The notes beneath the pieces are model-generated. The model saw only the letters and a program-made list of their open reading frames with translations. It made no database searches and was not told the origin of the DNA. The translations under genes were made by a program, and so were the position numbers. Below are positions 34,212-45,218 of a DNA stretch of 64,000 nt, one piece after another (position 1 is the first letter of the stretch; each line of letters starts with the position of its first letter). Source of the DNA: Apoda limacodes. Taxonomy: Eukaryota; Arthropoda; Insecta; Lepidoptera; Limacodidae. The DNA is taken from assembly GCA_946406115.1 (NCBI GenBank), contig OX291553.1:15691001-15755000 (forward strand), given 5' to 3'.

Positions 34212-37200
34212 CTGCAAAGACAAATAATGTAATTAAAAACAATTTATTTATTAAAAAAGTTTTTTTTTTTTTTTTTCTATTTTCTAAGTCAAGTGTCAAG
34301 AAAGTTTCAAAATTATCCTAATAACTTTTACACTCAGCGAAGGGATATGACATCATTAGTAACAAAGTTATATAAACAGTATTTTGGCTTTGCCATCGAA
34401 CAACAAGACAAAGCATTTTTATTTGTGTTACATTTGTGGGTCTTCTTACTGGATGGGTATCTCTATGCCTTTGGCAATCCCTATGATTTAGAAGGAACCA
34501 ACAAACCACTCGTCTGATTGCTATCTTATTCTACCTCACTGATACAAAAGGTATTACCATTAAGACAAACAGGAAAAGTAAGTATCCTAGACTGCCATCG
34601 GCTAAAAGAAGGATCCCTCATAGTGAAGAACTACCTGTACCAAAACTACCTAAAAGTTTCGATCTGGCCGCTACGTCAGAAACAATAGAAAACGACACAT
34701 TAGATCCTGACTTTCAAGAAGCTGTCTCATCTAATGAATTAAAGATTTAGATTATTTGTTGGCCCTCAAATCAGAAAATTGATGAAAGATGATATATTTA
34801 AAGAAAAGCTTAGCGATTTGGAAAAATCATCTTGGGAATCGTTCATGACAGTTATTTCTAATTTTACTAAGAAAACACCGATCACACTTATGATTACTAT
34901 TAAATTACTATAATATCGGCTATAAAAGTATTATCGCGGAGCTTTTATCTACTTATAAGGCTTTAGGCTGTAATACGTCGTTGAAAACACATTTTCTACA
35001 TTCACATTTAGATTTCTTTCCTTAAAAGTTGGGCGCTGTCAGCGATGAACACGGTGAAAGATTCCACCAAGCCGTTTCTACAATAATAAAACGATATCAG
35101 AGCAAGTGGAGTCCACGTATGCTAGCGGATTACTGTTAGGCATGACGACGAGATGTCCCTGAAGGAAAATATAGCCAAAAATTATAATGCTACTTTTATA
35201 TTAATGTTGTAATATACCGGAATAACTTATTTTTATTTATAATACTGAAAATTACTTAAATTTAATAAAACCTAATTAAAAGGTAACTATTCGTATTTGA
35301 AGCATTCTAATTTTATTTCTATTATCCATATCCTTGTCCTTAACATAATGTATTTTATGTTATATGCAAAAATTTTTTTTTTTTTGTTGACCAGTGAAAT
35401 TATCAAATTTAGATTAAAAAAAACTATTTTCTTGAGTATAGTACGGTGTCTTTTGTGTTGATTACATATAGTTTGGAAGTTTTGTAACATAAAAGTTCAA
35501 TTGTCATCGCGGATTTTTTTGTATAAATATATTTTTTTTACCATTGGCCGCCACCTTAAATTAAGAAATTGGGTTTATCATATCACTTTTTTTCTAAAAA
35601 TGACTTAATCTCATCTCACGACGGAGAATATTTTGGCTTTTCAATAGCTTTAATTGCTGTTGAAGGTGTCTTAATTTTTTTTGGTACCTACGCATGAAAT
35701 TTGCCGTTTGACCCTTAAGGTGATGAAATACCCAAACGAGTGAAGTTTGCAAGAATTTGATGAATTTGGTTTCAGACCTAAGTACATATTTTGACGTGAA
35801 AAAATGTATGTTACGGTTCAAACCTTAATTAAGTGGATTTGCTAATATTCTATAACCGAGAAAATCGTCATTTTTAACGTGCATGGACTGTCTCTTTGTA
35901 AGCTTCAATAGTGTAATATTGTCTTTGTCTTTAGAGTTACATACGTTAAGGGGTTTGTACATTGGTTGAGACGGCAAGCTTTTTTTAGAGTATGCCATAG
36001 CCTTAAATGCATAGCATATCAAAAGTAAAACATTTTAGAACGTTATATTAAAAGATACATACATTTTAATTAAACCAAAATTGTGCTGTTTCATTGTTCT
36101 GTCATCTATAGGAAAAATTCCATACGACAATAATTTTCAAATACGTGCAAGAAGAACTGCAAATTAATTTAACTCAATTTAAGTTCGACGTATTTCGACA
36201 TGTCATACCAAACTAATTTCGGTTGTATGTTATTACGTCGACTCACATAAACAATTTTCAATTCCACGATGACGAGAGTTTTAAGATCACTGTGTATAGT
36301 GTGAGTTTTTAACGCTACTATCGCGTTCGCGTCAACGAAATAAATGTATGAATATGAAGAAGCGTCTCTAGCGGACGCGTTTTAAGACAGTTTTTCTCGT
36401 AGGACTTTTAATGAATACGCGAACGCGATAGTAGAGTTACAAACACGCAAAAACTCTAACACTAGGCACACGGCTTTCCGAACAAATGTGAAAATAATTT
36501 CTAGAAACTTTTTTGCTTTACTTACGGTGGACCATAATTGCAGACGAAAAATAAATTAGTAAAGAAACCGTCATCACTTTGAGAAATTCCACATCCAACG
36601 TGATCGGTTTCTGCCCATATCATCTGAAAATATTTTTTATATATATATATATGTTGGTTTATGTTGTTGGCCGCAAACTACAGCCTTTGCAACTGTATGC
36701 AGGCAAACTTTCGGACGGTGCTTTTACTCTCAGGCTCAAAAACTTCGCGCTGAAAAGCTAAAATCCCATCAAAACCATTTCATGTAAAGTTGGTTGCCAC
36801 GACCTATAATGGCCAAGCCATACGTTTTAACCAAGATGTTGATTCAGGGTTTATAAGAAGAGTTGTTTGTTATTTATTGTTATAAGTCAAGGGCACTCAG
36901 AGCTATATACTTTGGACTAGGGGTAAGGGCTATGATGTGCACAAGTCGGAGCTTAGCTAGGAGCTTGGCTCTATTGAAGATCTTATAACTGACTGTGAAA
37001 GCATTATGAACTTATAAGTTTTGGCATCCAACTTCACATGGAATGATTTTGTGGGTCTGGGAGAGCAACTTAACATGATTTTATTGGGATTTTATTTCTT
37101 TTCGGCAGGCGCTCTAGATTTTTTATTTTTTCAGGTAGGGGCATAATGTTTGTATGATTGTATGATCATTAATACCAGAGTCATGGATTTTTATACTTAT

Positions 37201-40200
37201 ATTTTATACTTTTACGGTTTTCCCAGAAGCCGAGTATCCAGCGGCTGGATCACATCATGATGGACAGATTCTTTTCACCAATCGCGAACCACTTTACTCC
37301 TGCGTGGGGTGAGCCTATCCCCGCAACACTTTTTTTGATGCAGAGTACCTGCACTAAGGTGGTTTTATATTTATGTATGTACCATACGTCATTAATTACC
37401 AGCTTTATTTATAAATGTTCCGTTAAAGAAATCCGTTTATCATCCGGACCGAAGCTATGACGGTTAGAAAATATGACGAAACGTTTCCAGAAAAGAAAGG
37501 TAGCAGGTGCCCCGTTCTATTGGTTTGGTTTGGCTCGTCTTGGCGAGAGCACTACCGTGCCCCTAGATCTGACGAATACTACTAGGTACATTTTCGAGGA
37601 ACAAAGGCATTCTGGGGAGGAAAAACAGTAAAAGGAAACCGGCGACTACTAATTTATAATACCAATCGTCCGTCATTCGTACCAAACGGTTCAGTAATAG
37701 TTTCAATAATATCCTTTCTTTACCAGCCTCTCGGTTGCCTAGCTTCAATAGGAATGGAAATCAGTTTTAAATACAAAACCATTTTCTTTCCATTATATTG
37801 TGGCAATGGTACTAGTAGTAATGGACTTGAAAACTAAATAACCATCGGAGTTAGACTAGCGCCCTGCAAGCAAGAGAAACAAAGTCATATAGGGGCTGTA
37901 GAAGATTGAAGTATTATTAATTTATTTACTTTTACATTTTATTATATCGACAATCGGTGAAGGAAAACATCGTAAGGAAACCTGCATAAGTCAAAAAAAA
38001 AAGACGTATGTGAAGTCCACAATCGGCACTGGGCCCGCGTGTGGACTATGGCCTAAATCAACCTCGTTAAAGGGCCCCAGCAGCGGGGACGTATGAGGTC
38101 TATCTATTTTGTCCACCGCTGAACATAAGCGGATATGGTGCGTCACTTTTCGCGGTTCTCTGCTGTCCGCTTCCATCTTCTACCTACTACCATCTTAAGG
38201 TCATTGGTCTATCGTGCTAGAGTAGAAACTGCAACCTTATTCAAATCAGAAAAAACCATCTGGTTCCGAGATGACTATGACATGCACTGTCCATTTACTT
38301 TACGTATTAAATGAAGAAAATTATAGAATAACGATTTAACCAGCAATGAAGGTTATAACCATCAACTTACTCCACACATTTTTTCATTAAAACGTAAGTG
38401 CATGCATGTTACAGTCGTCTCACAACCAGATGGTTTTTACTGACATGAATAATGGGTTGATAAAGCTGATCTAACTTTAAGCTGTATTCATTCTATGATA
38501 CGTTTGCTTCGTCGGTCCTATCACAGACGTTGCCAGCTTACTTATGCTGTGAGCTTTGTAGAGTACTACCTCTTATGGTTATCCTTTTTCTTAATTTAAT
38601 TCCTTGAAAAAACTCAAAGCATAGCTCGCTGTATCACGCGCTGAGCAAGCTTTAAGCTTGTTCAGACATTCATCTTTAAGCTTCCGGTGCAGGTGACAGG
38701 GAAACTTGACGAATCTTTCCAAATGCTGCAGCTGAATCCTCCTATTGGCTTTCTGCTCAAAGTTCTTCCAGCCTAGGGTTGCCATCTCATATATCTAGCA
38801 ACTAGGACAAGAAGCGTAAAAGCCCCGGATTTTGGAGCTTAGAACCCGGACATGTGAACAGTTTCTTTTTAAAAATTACTTAGAAAAATCAAAAAATAAA
38901 CTAAATTTAGTTTCGCTTAGAAACAAAACGTTTTAAGAAACTGTTTGCACTCTTACATTCTAATATAGCTTTGGCATGAGGTTTTAGATGAACATAATTT
39001 TTGTGTTGACCAAATTCATGCCAATACAGTTTTAGATGTAGTTTTACATATTTTACCATGACTCTTTTTTCATTATTTTTAATTAGTTTTATAGTAGGTA
39101 ATGTTGTTTTACCTGAGTGTAGTGGCCGATTGGGGCTAGTATGTCGAATGAAATGGAATCAAAATTAAACATTTCATATTCAAAAAACCAGGAATCCAAG
39201 GCCTCTTCGATATATGGTGTCATTTCCGTTTCATTTAATGATGTGACCATAGACATATAAATATTTTCACCGACCATATCCCATCTACGAGAATCTAAAG
39301 AAAAACAACACAAAAATTATATTATTGACGCATTTCGCTGCTTCTGAAATAAAGTTAATTGAGCAATGTAAGATAAATAGATGTAAAAATGGTTCTACTA
39401 ATTAAAACATTTCAAAAACGCAAACTTTCGTAATAAATTTATTAATTTACGTGCAAGGAAAACTTAAGAAGTTACTAAACTAGCAAATTGCTCAATCCTG
39501 GGCCATGCTTGTCAATTATGACATCCACGTCAACATCAAGCAATTTAGTTCGACACCAAGAATTAGTTGCTAAATATAATACAGTAATAGCTAAATTATT
39601 GCTTTAAATTATGCCACACCATAACGTACGATATGAAGCAGTTTAAAAAAATTTTTGCCCCACTCCTTTTTTCGACGTAGCTATGTGGAATCTGAAGGCG
39701 GAATGAAATTTTTTTTGCATTTCAGTTTGGAATAGTAATTAAAAATTGCCAAATGCCACCAGTATTCCTAATATAAAAATATCAAACTATTGCCAAGGTA
39801 ACAAATATTTCAAAAATATACAATTTTATATAGGGGATACTTTTGCTCCTTACAAATATGTAAATTTGGGAAAGGTGGATATGGTCTATTTAACTCAAAA
39901 GAAGTAAAACATACACTGACGGACACATAAACTGCATCAAAGTTCATGATTAAATCAGTATTTTTTATATATTTTAGCCGCAGTTCATGTGTTTTTTTCT
40001 GTGTTAATTAAGAGGGGGGAAAGGCAAGTGAGAAAGGGGAAGGGGAAAAAGTATGCTGAAGAATTTTATGCTCTATAACTTGTCTCTTAACGTTTTACCT
40101 AGATAGAAAACTAGAGCGTTGAAAACCGGATATTTACAAAAAAACAGTTTTTTGAGCCCGAGTATCTTGACTCGCGGACACGAAATTTTATGAGATTTTT

Positions 40201-40590
40201 GACATAACATACAAAATGTCTAAGAAATCATACAACTTTACAAGCAATATAATAATCTTTCATTGAGGTTAAATCCTTATTTGATTGGTCTATGTGATAT
40301 AAAAGTATCTAACCAATTGATTTGTCGGGGTTGTGGTCAAAAAATCCATTTTCGGCCCATTGAGCTGCTTTGTCTGCTAGTTCTTGATCCCATATCTAAA
40401 AGTAATAATTAAGTTTTTTGAGAATGATTATAACAAATGGTTTGAAAATCACAAAATTTTTTAACACTAACCATATAGTACATGTTCGAAGCACAAGGTT
40501 GTCCTGGAACTAAACTGTGGGCAAGTTTCTCCCGCCGCAAGTTGTGGCCGTCTACAAACGCTTGGATGTGTTCGCATGACAAATCAATCC
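34097..40590 (-). CDS. CAP-superfamily (antigen-5-like) secreted protein, five exons, N-terminus missing
   Basis: Five minus-strand exons join into 197 residues: 40590-40472, 40395-40314, 39294-39113, 36623-36526 and 34211-34097. Intron phases are 0, 1, 0 and 2, and every junction restores the frame with GT/AG ends. The protein carries the CAP signature order: AFVDGHNLRR, ASNMYYMIWDQELADKAA, VGENIY, the WFFEYE element, GHYTQMIWAETDHVGCG and VCNYGPPGNFFGQFPY. The family's two His and two Glu of the central cleft are all present (FFDHN, VGEN, WFFEYE, GHYTQ). The Cys that usually follows QWA is replaced by an Asn-Gly (QWAENGFF). Members are extracellular with varied roles, so function is not assigned; it need not be a venom protein. 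The exon with the signal peptide should lie above 40590. A strong donor at 41613 (CTTG|GTAAGT) is a candidate, but the frame that would join it is blocked. Confidence 0.92.
34293..35175 (+). pseudogene. Decayed ORF of a widespread arthropod repeat family
   Basis: In scattered frames it reads KYPRLPSAKRRIPHSEELP, LFVGPQIRKLMKDDIF, KEKLSDLEKSSWESFM, LLSTYKALGC, SLKTHFLHSHLDFFP, and GAVSDEHGERFHQAVS followed by YQSKWSPRMLADYC. I recognise this block order from multi-copy predicted proteins in many insects, with no agreed function; transposon origin is inferred. Several stops and frame changes. It sits in the last CAP intron on the opposite strand. Confidence 0.75.
36297..36464. mobile_element. 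168-bp MITE in a CAP intron
   Basis: Terminal inverted repeats TAGTGTGAGTTTTTAACG...CTACTATCGCGTTCGCG face CGCGAACGCGATAGTAG...AAACTCTAACACTA. No coding capacity. Confidence 0.85.
36526..36623 (-). CDS. CAP gene, fourth exon found
   Basis: 98 nt, acceptor ATATTTTCAG, donor CACC|GTAAGT. Encodes MIWAETDHVGCGISQ through FFVCNYGP, the second CAP signature. Confidence 0.95.
36770..37925. other. CAP intron, no second gene supported
   Basis: A GC-richer patch at 37220-37340 and a 67-codon frame (37257-37460) show no recognisable motif. Confidence 0.45.
37930..38110 (+). mobile_element. SINE/LINE 3' fragment in a CAP intron
   Basis: CGGTGAAGGAAAACATCG, AGGAAACCTGCATAAG, CACTGGGCCCGCGTGTGG, GGGCCCCAGCAGCGGGGACG. 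Shares its start with the element at 28630. Confidence 0.75.
38591..38785 (-). other. Open frame in a CAP intron, unassigned
   Basis: 64 codons, MATLGWKNFEQKANRR... to ...YALSFFKELN, basic and Cys-containing. It is not flanked by matching splice signals for the CAP frame and matches no family I know. Possibly transposon-derived. Confidence 0.25.
39113..39294 (-). CDS. CAP gene, third exon found
   Basis: 182 nt, acceptor TTTTTCTTTAG, donor CAG|GTAAAA. Encodes SRRWDMVGENIYMSM through the EEALDSWFFEYEMF helix to APIGHYTQ, so it holds both Glu and the second His of the cleft. Confidence 0.95.
40314..40395 (-). CDS. CAP gene, second exon found
   Basis: 82 nt, acceptor TTACTTTTAG, donor ATTG|GTTAGA. 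Encodes IWDQELADKAAQWAENG and FFDHNPDKSI, which includes the first cleft His. Confidence 0.92.
40472..40590 (-). CDS. CAP gene, first exon found
   Basis: 119 nt, acceptor CTATTTTTAG, donor ATG|GTTAGT. Encodes IDLSCEHIQAFVDGHNLRR... to ...PCASNMYYM. Phase 1 in, phase 0 out, so a further upstream exon is required. Confidence 0.9.
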
Positions 40591-41049
40591 CTAAAAATAG
40601 AAATTATTGTTATGTTAAAAATTGCCAGGAGCTTGTTCGGCCATGCTTAGTAATAGGGTTCCGTAGTTGTTACTTCATTGTTGTTTATTCACCCAAAAAC
40701 CTAATCTAACCAAATTATATTTACTCAATATTGCGTGTTATGGCAATTTTTAACCGACATTAAAAAAAAGGAGGAGATTCTCTATTCGGATGTTTGTATT
40801 TTTTTTATGTATGTTCTAGCATAACTCCGTCCTTTTGGTTTATTGTGGTTTATTTTATCACTTTTGTTAAATTCAAGATGGGGAATCCTACATTGGGTCC
40901 TTTTCTTTAAAAAAATTTTTTGATATCGATAAAATTATTTTTTGTTAGGTTTTTAAGGGGTATTCGATTCAAATCTTTTATCAGTTTTTAAAAATTCAGA
41001 AATAGTGGATTTTATTTTAAATCTTTTATTTCGGTGAAAGTAAGTAGTG

Positions 41050-41497
41050 TTGTAGTGTCGAGTTTGCGCACCGACTTCGGCACATATAGATGATGAGGTT
41101 GATGTTATGTATGTGGATATTGACAAAGCCATAAATACCTCCCCTGTATGGGGATACATAATTCAACGCAAAACTGTGCACTGAAAATTGCGATGAGATG
41201 AAAATGGGGAATTTGGGGTAGGGCCCATAAACCGTAGAAGCCAGCGATTGGTTGAATTTATGGAGAAAGAAGGACTCTTTATGATGAATATTTTGTTCGA
41301 AAAGCCACTTCACAAAAAATGGACCCTGGCGGTTTGATAAAAACGACATTGACTTTGTCCTGACTTCTTACAGGCGGATATTTAGCGATGTCTCTCTGGT
41401 CAATAAAGTGAAAACTTCCAGCAATCTCCGCTTGGAAAAGGTACGCTGAATAACCTCGAATTTGAAAAAAATCGTTTGGAAAATTAATATAATAAAA
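41050..41497 (+). pseudogene. RTE-type LINE endonuclease fragment
   Basis: Frames on the plus strand read CAPTSAHIDDEVDVMY, RRSQRLVEFMEKEGLF, FEKPLHKKWTLA, KNDIDFVLTSYRRIF and SLVNKVKTSSNLRLEK. This is the end of the AP-endonuclease domain (family form ...KNEIDYI...SDHRLVR). The His of SDHR is lost and the frame breaks. The three minus-strand open frames overlapping it are shadows. Confidence 0.8.
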
Positions 41498-41743
41498 CGA
41501 AGATAATATGCAATGTCCATGTCGCGTCAATACAGTCGTATTCGGTTGGGAATGCTACTCTCTATCTTATACCGATAGGTACGTCAGTTCAATAGTAATA
41601 GAAGCTAACTTACCAAGTTCTACGCGAGTGCAATGCCATCATTAGTAGCCGTTAGTTAAGTTAAAATAAAGCTTAGTACTAACAGCGATGAGAAAATTGA
41701 GAAGTATTTCATATCAAGCTAAGTTGATTAGTTATACAACAGG

Positions 41744-41858
41744 ACAACAAACTTTTCTGACCTTCTGAACTTGGGTGTTTGATCGCTAGTTTACACCATT
41801 TCAATATGCAGACTGTAGTTTTGATTTTTGACTACCGGGTCAGAAAAGCTTGTTGCAC
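41744..41858 (+). mobile_element. Short MITE copy with 11-bp direct flanking repeats
   Basis: Begins ACAACAAACTTTTCTGACC and ends GGTCAGAAAAGCTTGTTGCAC; interior related to 19469. TATACAACAGG flanks it on both sides (41733-41743 and 41859-41869). Confidence 0.88.
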
Positions 41859-43017
41859 TATACAACAGGAGCAATGTAACAAAAAAAAGGGAGGTAGGTA
41901 CTAACTTGAAGCATAACTTGCAAAACGTGTGATAGAAATCAAAAATATAATAGAAAAATAAAGGAACATTTTGTGTTATCGACACGTCCAATTTCAACTA
42001 AAAGAATATTGAACTGGAATTATTTTCGATACGAATATGTTCAGTGAATGCGTAAGTTGGCTCTCTTATTTGCAGAACAGTTATTAATTGTTCAGTAATA
42101 ATTACTAGTTATTATCCATTATCCGTCAGTACCCATTGCTTAATTTTATTGATCACTTGTGTAAACTAACAGTTCAAGACATGGGTACCTACTTCTGAAT
42201 GTACGTCATATTTTATTTTACTACCAATTAAGGTTAGATCGCATTAGGCGGAACTGCACTGCAGCGGAGCAACGCGGCAGTTTTTAGTAAACCGCACTAG
42301 GACTACAGCGGTGCGACACTTTTTCTCCGCTATTGGTTTGGCAATCTTGGAGTAAGATGAACAAATTAACATATTATGTGAACTTGATAATTGTGAACAA
42401 AAACCAATTTTGGTAAATATCGCTATTTATAGGTAGACACGGCCTTCCAAGTGGACACGGTAAACAGGGGACGTATACGAGGAGAATAGTTATTTATTAT
42501 GCAAGGCTGGTAAGGTTGATTTTTGGCGTGAATGCCTTCATTGAATACCGAGCAAGCGAAGGATTCAAAGATTGAACCCACGAGCGAAGTGAGCCAGCAA
42601 AGCCAGGATTCTTAGGCACTTAAACAAAAAAAAAAATTGGGCGTGCAAACACACAATTTTTCATCTCACTACAGCAAAGAAAATATATACAAGATACAAG
42701 AAAAACAAAAATTAGTTTTTTGATACTTATGAATGGAAGAAGAATAATTATTTTAAATAGTTAAATTAATTGATAACATGATAACTACATTATAAGTCTC
42801 TGAAATAAGTTGCGTGCCTTTTGTATGTCTGCAAATAAATCGCATCGTATGTAGTAAACAAATCGCACGCTCAGTGGTACTATTTCGCGGGTGAACTAGG
42901 GTATTGGTGGAGTGACCTATTATTTTTAATAATTAATTTCAAGTTTATTTAGTAAAAGTAATTTGTTTATAGTAAAAACAACCAAAATGATGTTCCTACT
43001 ACGTAATTCCAAATAAA

Positions 43018-43785
43018 TGTTGAAGTGAAAACTTCTCTACCGGCGTTGTGCACTTTCTTTGTGATGGGTAAAAAATGATAAGCTCGTGCAGGCTGATCGA
43101 AAATTCGTAAGACGAAAACCATAATGCCACGCTATTAAAATTCGTAAGATGGAAACCATCACCCCATAACACCTGATCGAAATTTTTATTTTTAGTATAT
43201 GGCGATTATAAGTAGATATGGGATTTTAATTCTATGACAGATTGAGATGTCAAATATACTACGTCAAAAACAGACATTATTATTTATAATAAATATATAT
43301 GTATTGTCGTTGAGAAAAGTTCTATTTTGCAGATACGAGGTAAGATAAAAGTAGAGCATAGCTGGATAGAAGGTATATCTATGTGTTGACGTATCAATAG
43401 GTGATTTTATAGGAAAATAAACAAACAATCTTTATTTATTATGTTAGGGTGTGTCAAAGAAAATAGTCGAAAGTTAGAGGAGTTAGACACGTGTGATAGG
43501 ATAGAGGGCCAGTTCCATAGCAGTAGTGGCATAGTAATATATTATGTTTAATATAGCTTATTACATTATTGAGAAATATAGGTTTGATATTGCTCAAAAA
43601 TATACAATGGGTCAAGACATATCTTTTGACATATTTGAGTGTTAAGCGCGAATTGTGTGTTACGGACATTGGGTCAGTACAATTAAATATAACGTATGAG
43701 TTGTATTGTAACATATTTGAATGTTAAGCACGAATCGTGTGTGAAGGTTTTCACTTCTGCCGGCACTCCCGGAGTGCAACCCGTT
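43018..43785 (+). repeat. Dispersed repeat G, copy 1
   Basis: Starts TTGAAGTGAAAACTTCTCTA, with GCGTTGTGCACTTTC following; contains GACAGATTGAGATGTCAAA and ends TTTTCACTTCTGCCGGC then a GCACTCccgGAGTGC hairpin and AACCCGTT. An internal block around TGTTAAGCRCGAATYGTGTGT is duplicated at 43640 and 43725. Other copies at 48690, 52556 (-), 63022 and 63948. Confidence 0.85.
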
Positions 43786-43852
43786 TTTTTCTTTTTTTAA
43801 GTTATGTTCCGAATTTGCACCATGCCAATATTAAAATGCTACGAACAAAAAA

Positions 43853-45032
43853 CCATACTTAAAACTTATTTATTATTAAATAAAAATTTAAGTTTATAAA
43901 ATAAAAAAAACACCGTTCACAAGATCCATTCAAAGAGTGTCGCACTAATTATCAAAATTATCAACTACGTATTTCTTTCAAAAAAAATCAAATTAATTTT
44001 ACTAACTAAACTGTCACGTGGCATTTTATTATGCAAAATTATCGTTGGATATCGTTAAAAAACCAAATGTGTCAAAAAAAATGAATGTCGATAAAACAAA
44101 AGAGCGTTGATATAATAAATTTTATCAAGATCTTTATTTCAGATGACAGCTATCAAACTATAACAGGCTATATCTCCGTAACTATAGATCGTAAAACTAG
44201 TAGCTTGATAACAAAAGTGATAGACCACATCAAGATCTTCATTTCAGATGACAGGCGTCAAACTATAACAGGCTATATCTCCGTAACTATAGATCGTAAA
44301 ACTGTAGTTTCATTACAAAAGTGAAAAATCTCACCAAGATCTTCATTTCAGGTGACAACTGTCAAACTATGACAGGCTATATCTCTGTAACTATAGATCT
44401 TAAACTAGTAATTTCATTACAAAAGTGATAGATCTCATCAAAATATTCATTTCAGATGACAGCTGACAAACTATAAAAGGCTATATCTTTGTAACTATAG
44501 ATCGTAAACTAGTAATTTCATTACAAAAGAGATTATTCTCATCAAGATCATCATTTCAGATGACAGCTGTCAATCTATAAAAGGCTATTTCACCATAACT
44601 GTATAACAAACTAATAGAAAAACACCTTATTAAAATACAAATTCCTATTCAGTAAACTTCAATTGTTGTTAGAAAAAGACAAAATGTCTTGCTGTTAAAA
44701 ATTTTTTTTTTTTGTTTTAGGAAAATAAGGTGTCGTTAAAAAGGACATTAATATGTAATGGATACCTCAAAAAATTAAATGAATGCTCTTTTGTTTTATC
44801 GACGATTTTTTAACGATATCCAACGATAATTTCGCATAAAAAAATGCAACGAGAAATTTTGGTTAATAAAATTAATTTGATTTTATTTTTGAAAGAAATA
44901 CGTAGTTGATGGTTTTGATAATTATTCACACACTCTTTTCTAGTAAACGTGTATAAATGGATCTTTTAAAAGGTGTTTTTATTTTTTACAAACTTAAATT
45001 TTATTTCAATTCATTTAAGTTTTCATTTAAGT
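43853..45032. mobile_element. Fold-back element with ~200-bp inverted arms and a minisatellite core
   Basis: 43853-44107 is inverted at 44784-45032: CAACTACGTATTTCTTTCAA, AATCAAATTAATTTTA, TTATCGTTGGATATCGTTAA and CGATAAAACAAAAGAGC all occur in both arms. Identity is perhaps 80% with indels. The 104-bp tandem array lies between the arms. No open frame for a transposase. Confidence 0.82.
44108..44610 (+). repeat. 104-bp minisatellite, array 1 (about 4.7 units)
   Basis: The AGATGAC landmark falls at 44141, 44246, 44350, 44454 and 44558, giving spacings of 105, 104, 104 and 104. Each unit has CAAGATCTTCATTTCAG, ATGACAGCTGTCAAACTA and GTAACTATAGATCGTAAA. Similar to array 2 at 63424. Confidence 0.95.
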
Positions 45033-45148
45033 ATGTAAACTCAAACACAACACTTGTATAGGTTACAAAATATATGTTCGTAATTTTCTCATCTTTTAAA
45101 TTTTTATGACTAGAAAGATACTATTATAATTTAGCAGCATTGTATTTC

Positions 45149-45218
45149 TGGAAGGGACCACGAGGAAAAAAAATCCCCGTGGTCCCTTCCAGGGACTACG
45201 GTAGGGACCACGGGGAAT
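45149..45218. repeat. Strong hairpin followed by a third copy of the arm
   Basis: TGGAAGGGACCACGAGG (45149-45165) pairs with CCCCGTGGTCCCTTCCA across an A-rich loop. AGGGACCACGGGG follows again at 45203. The last part, with a piece of the fold-back arm, is repeated at 49988-50038. Confidence 0.85.

Noticed and set aside
41026..41530. Minus-strand frames of 68, 107 and 83 codons as a possible CAP 5' region
   Set aside because: The plus strand reads clearly as an RTE endonuclease, so these are antisense shadows.
43018..43785. Repeat G as a Helitron because of its 3' hairpin
   Set aside because: The end is AACCCGTT rather than CTRR, and no TC start or A/T insertion site could be shown.
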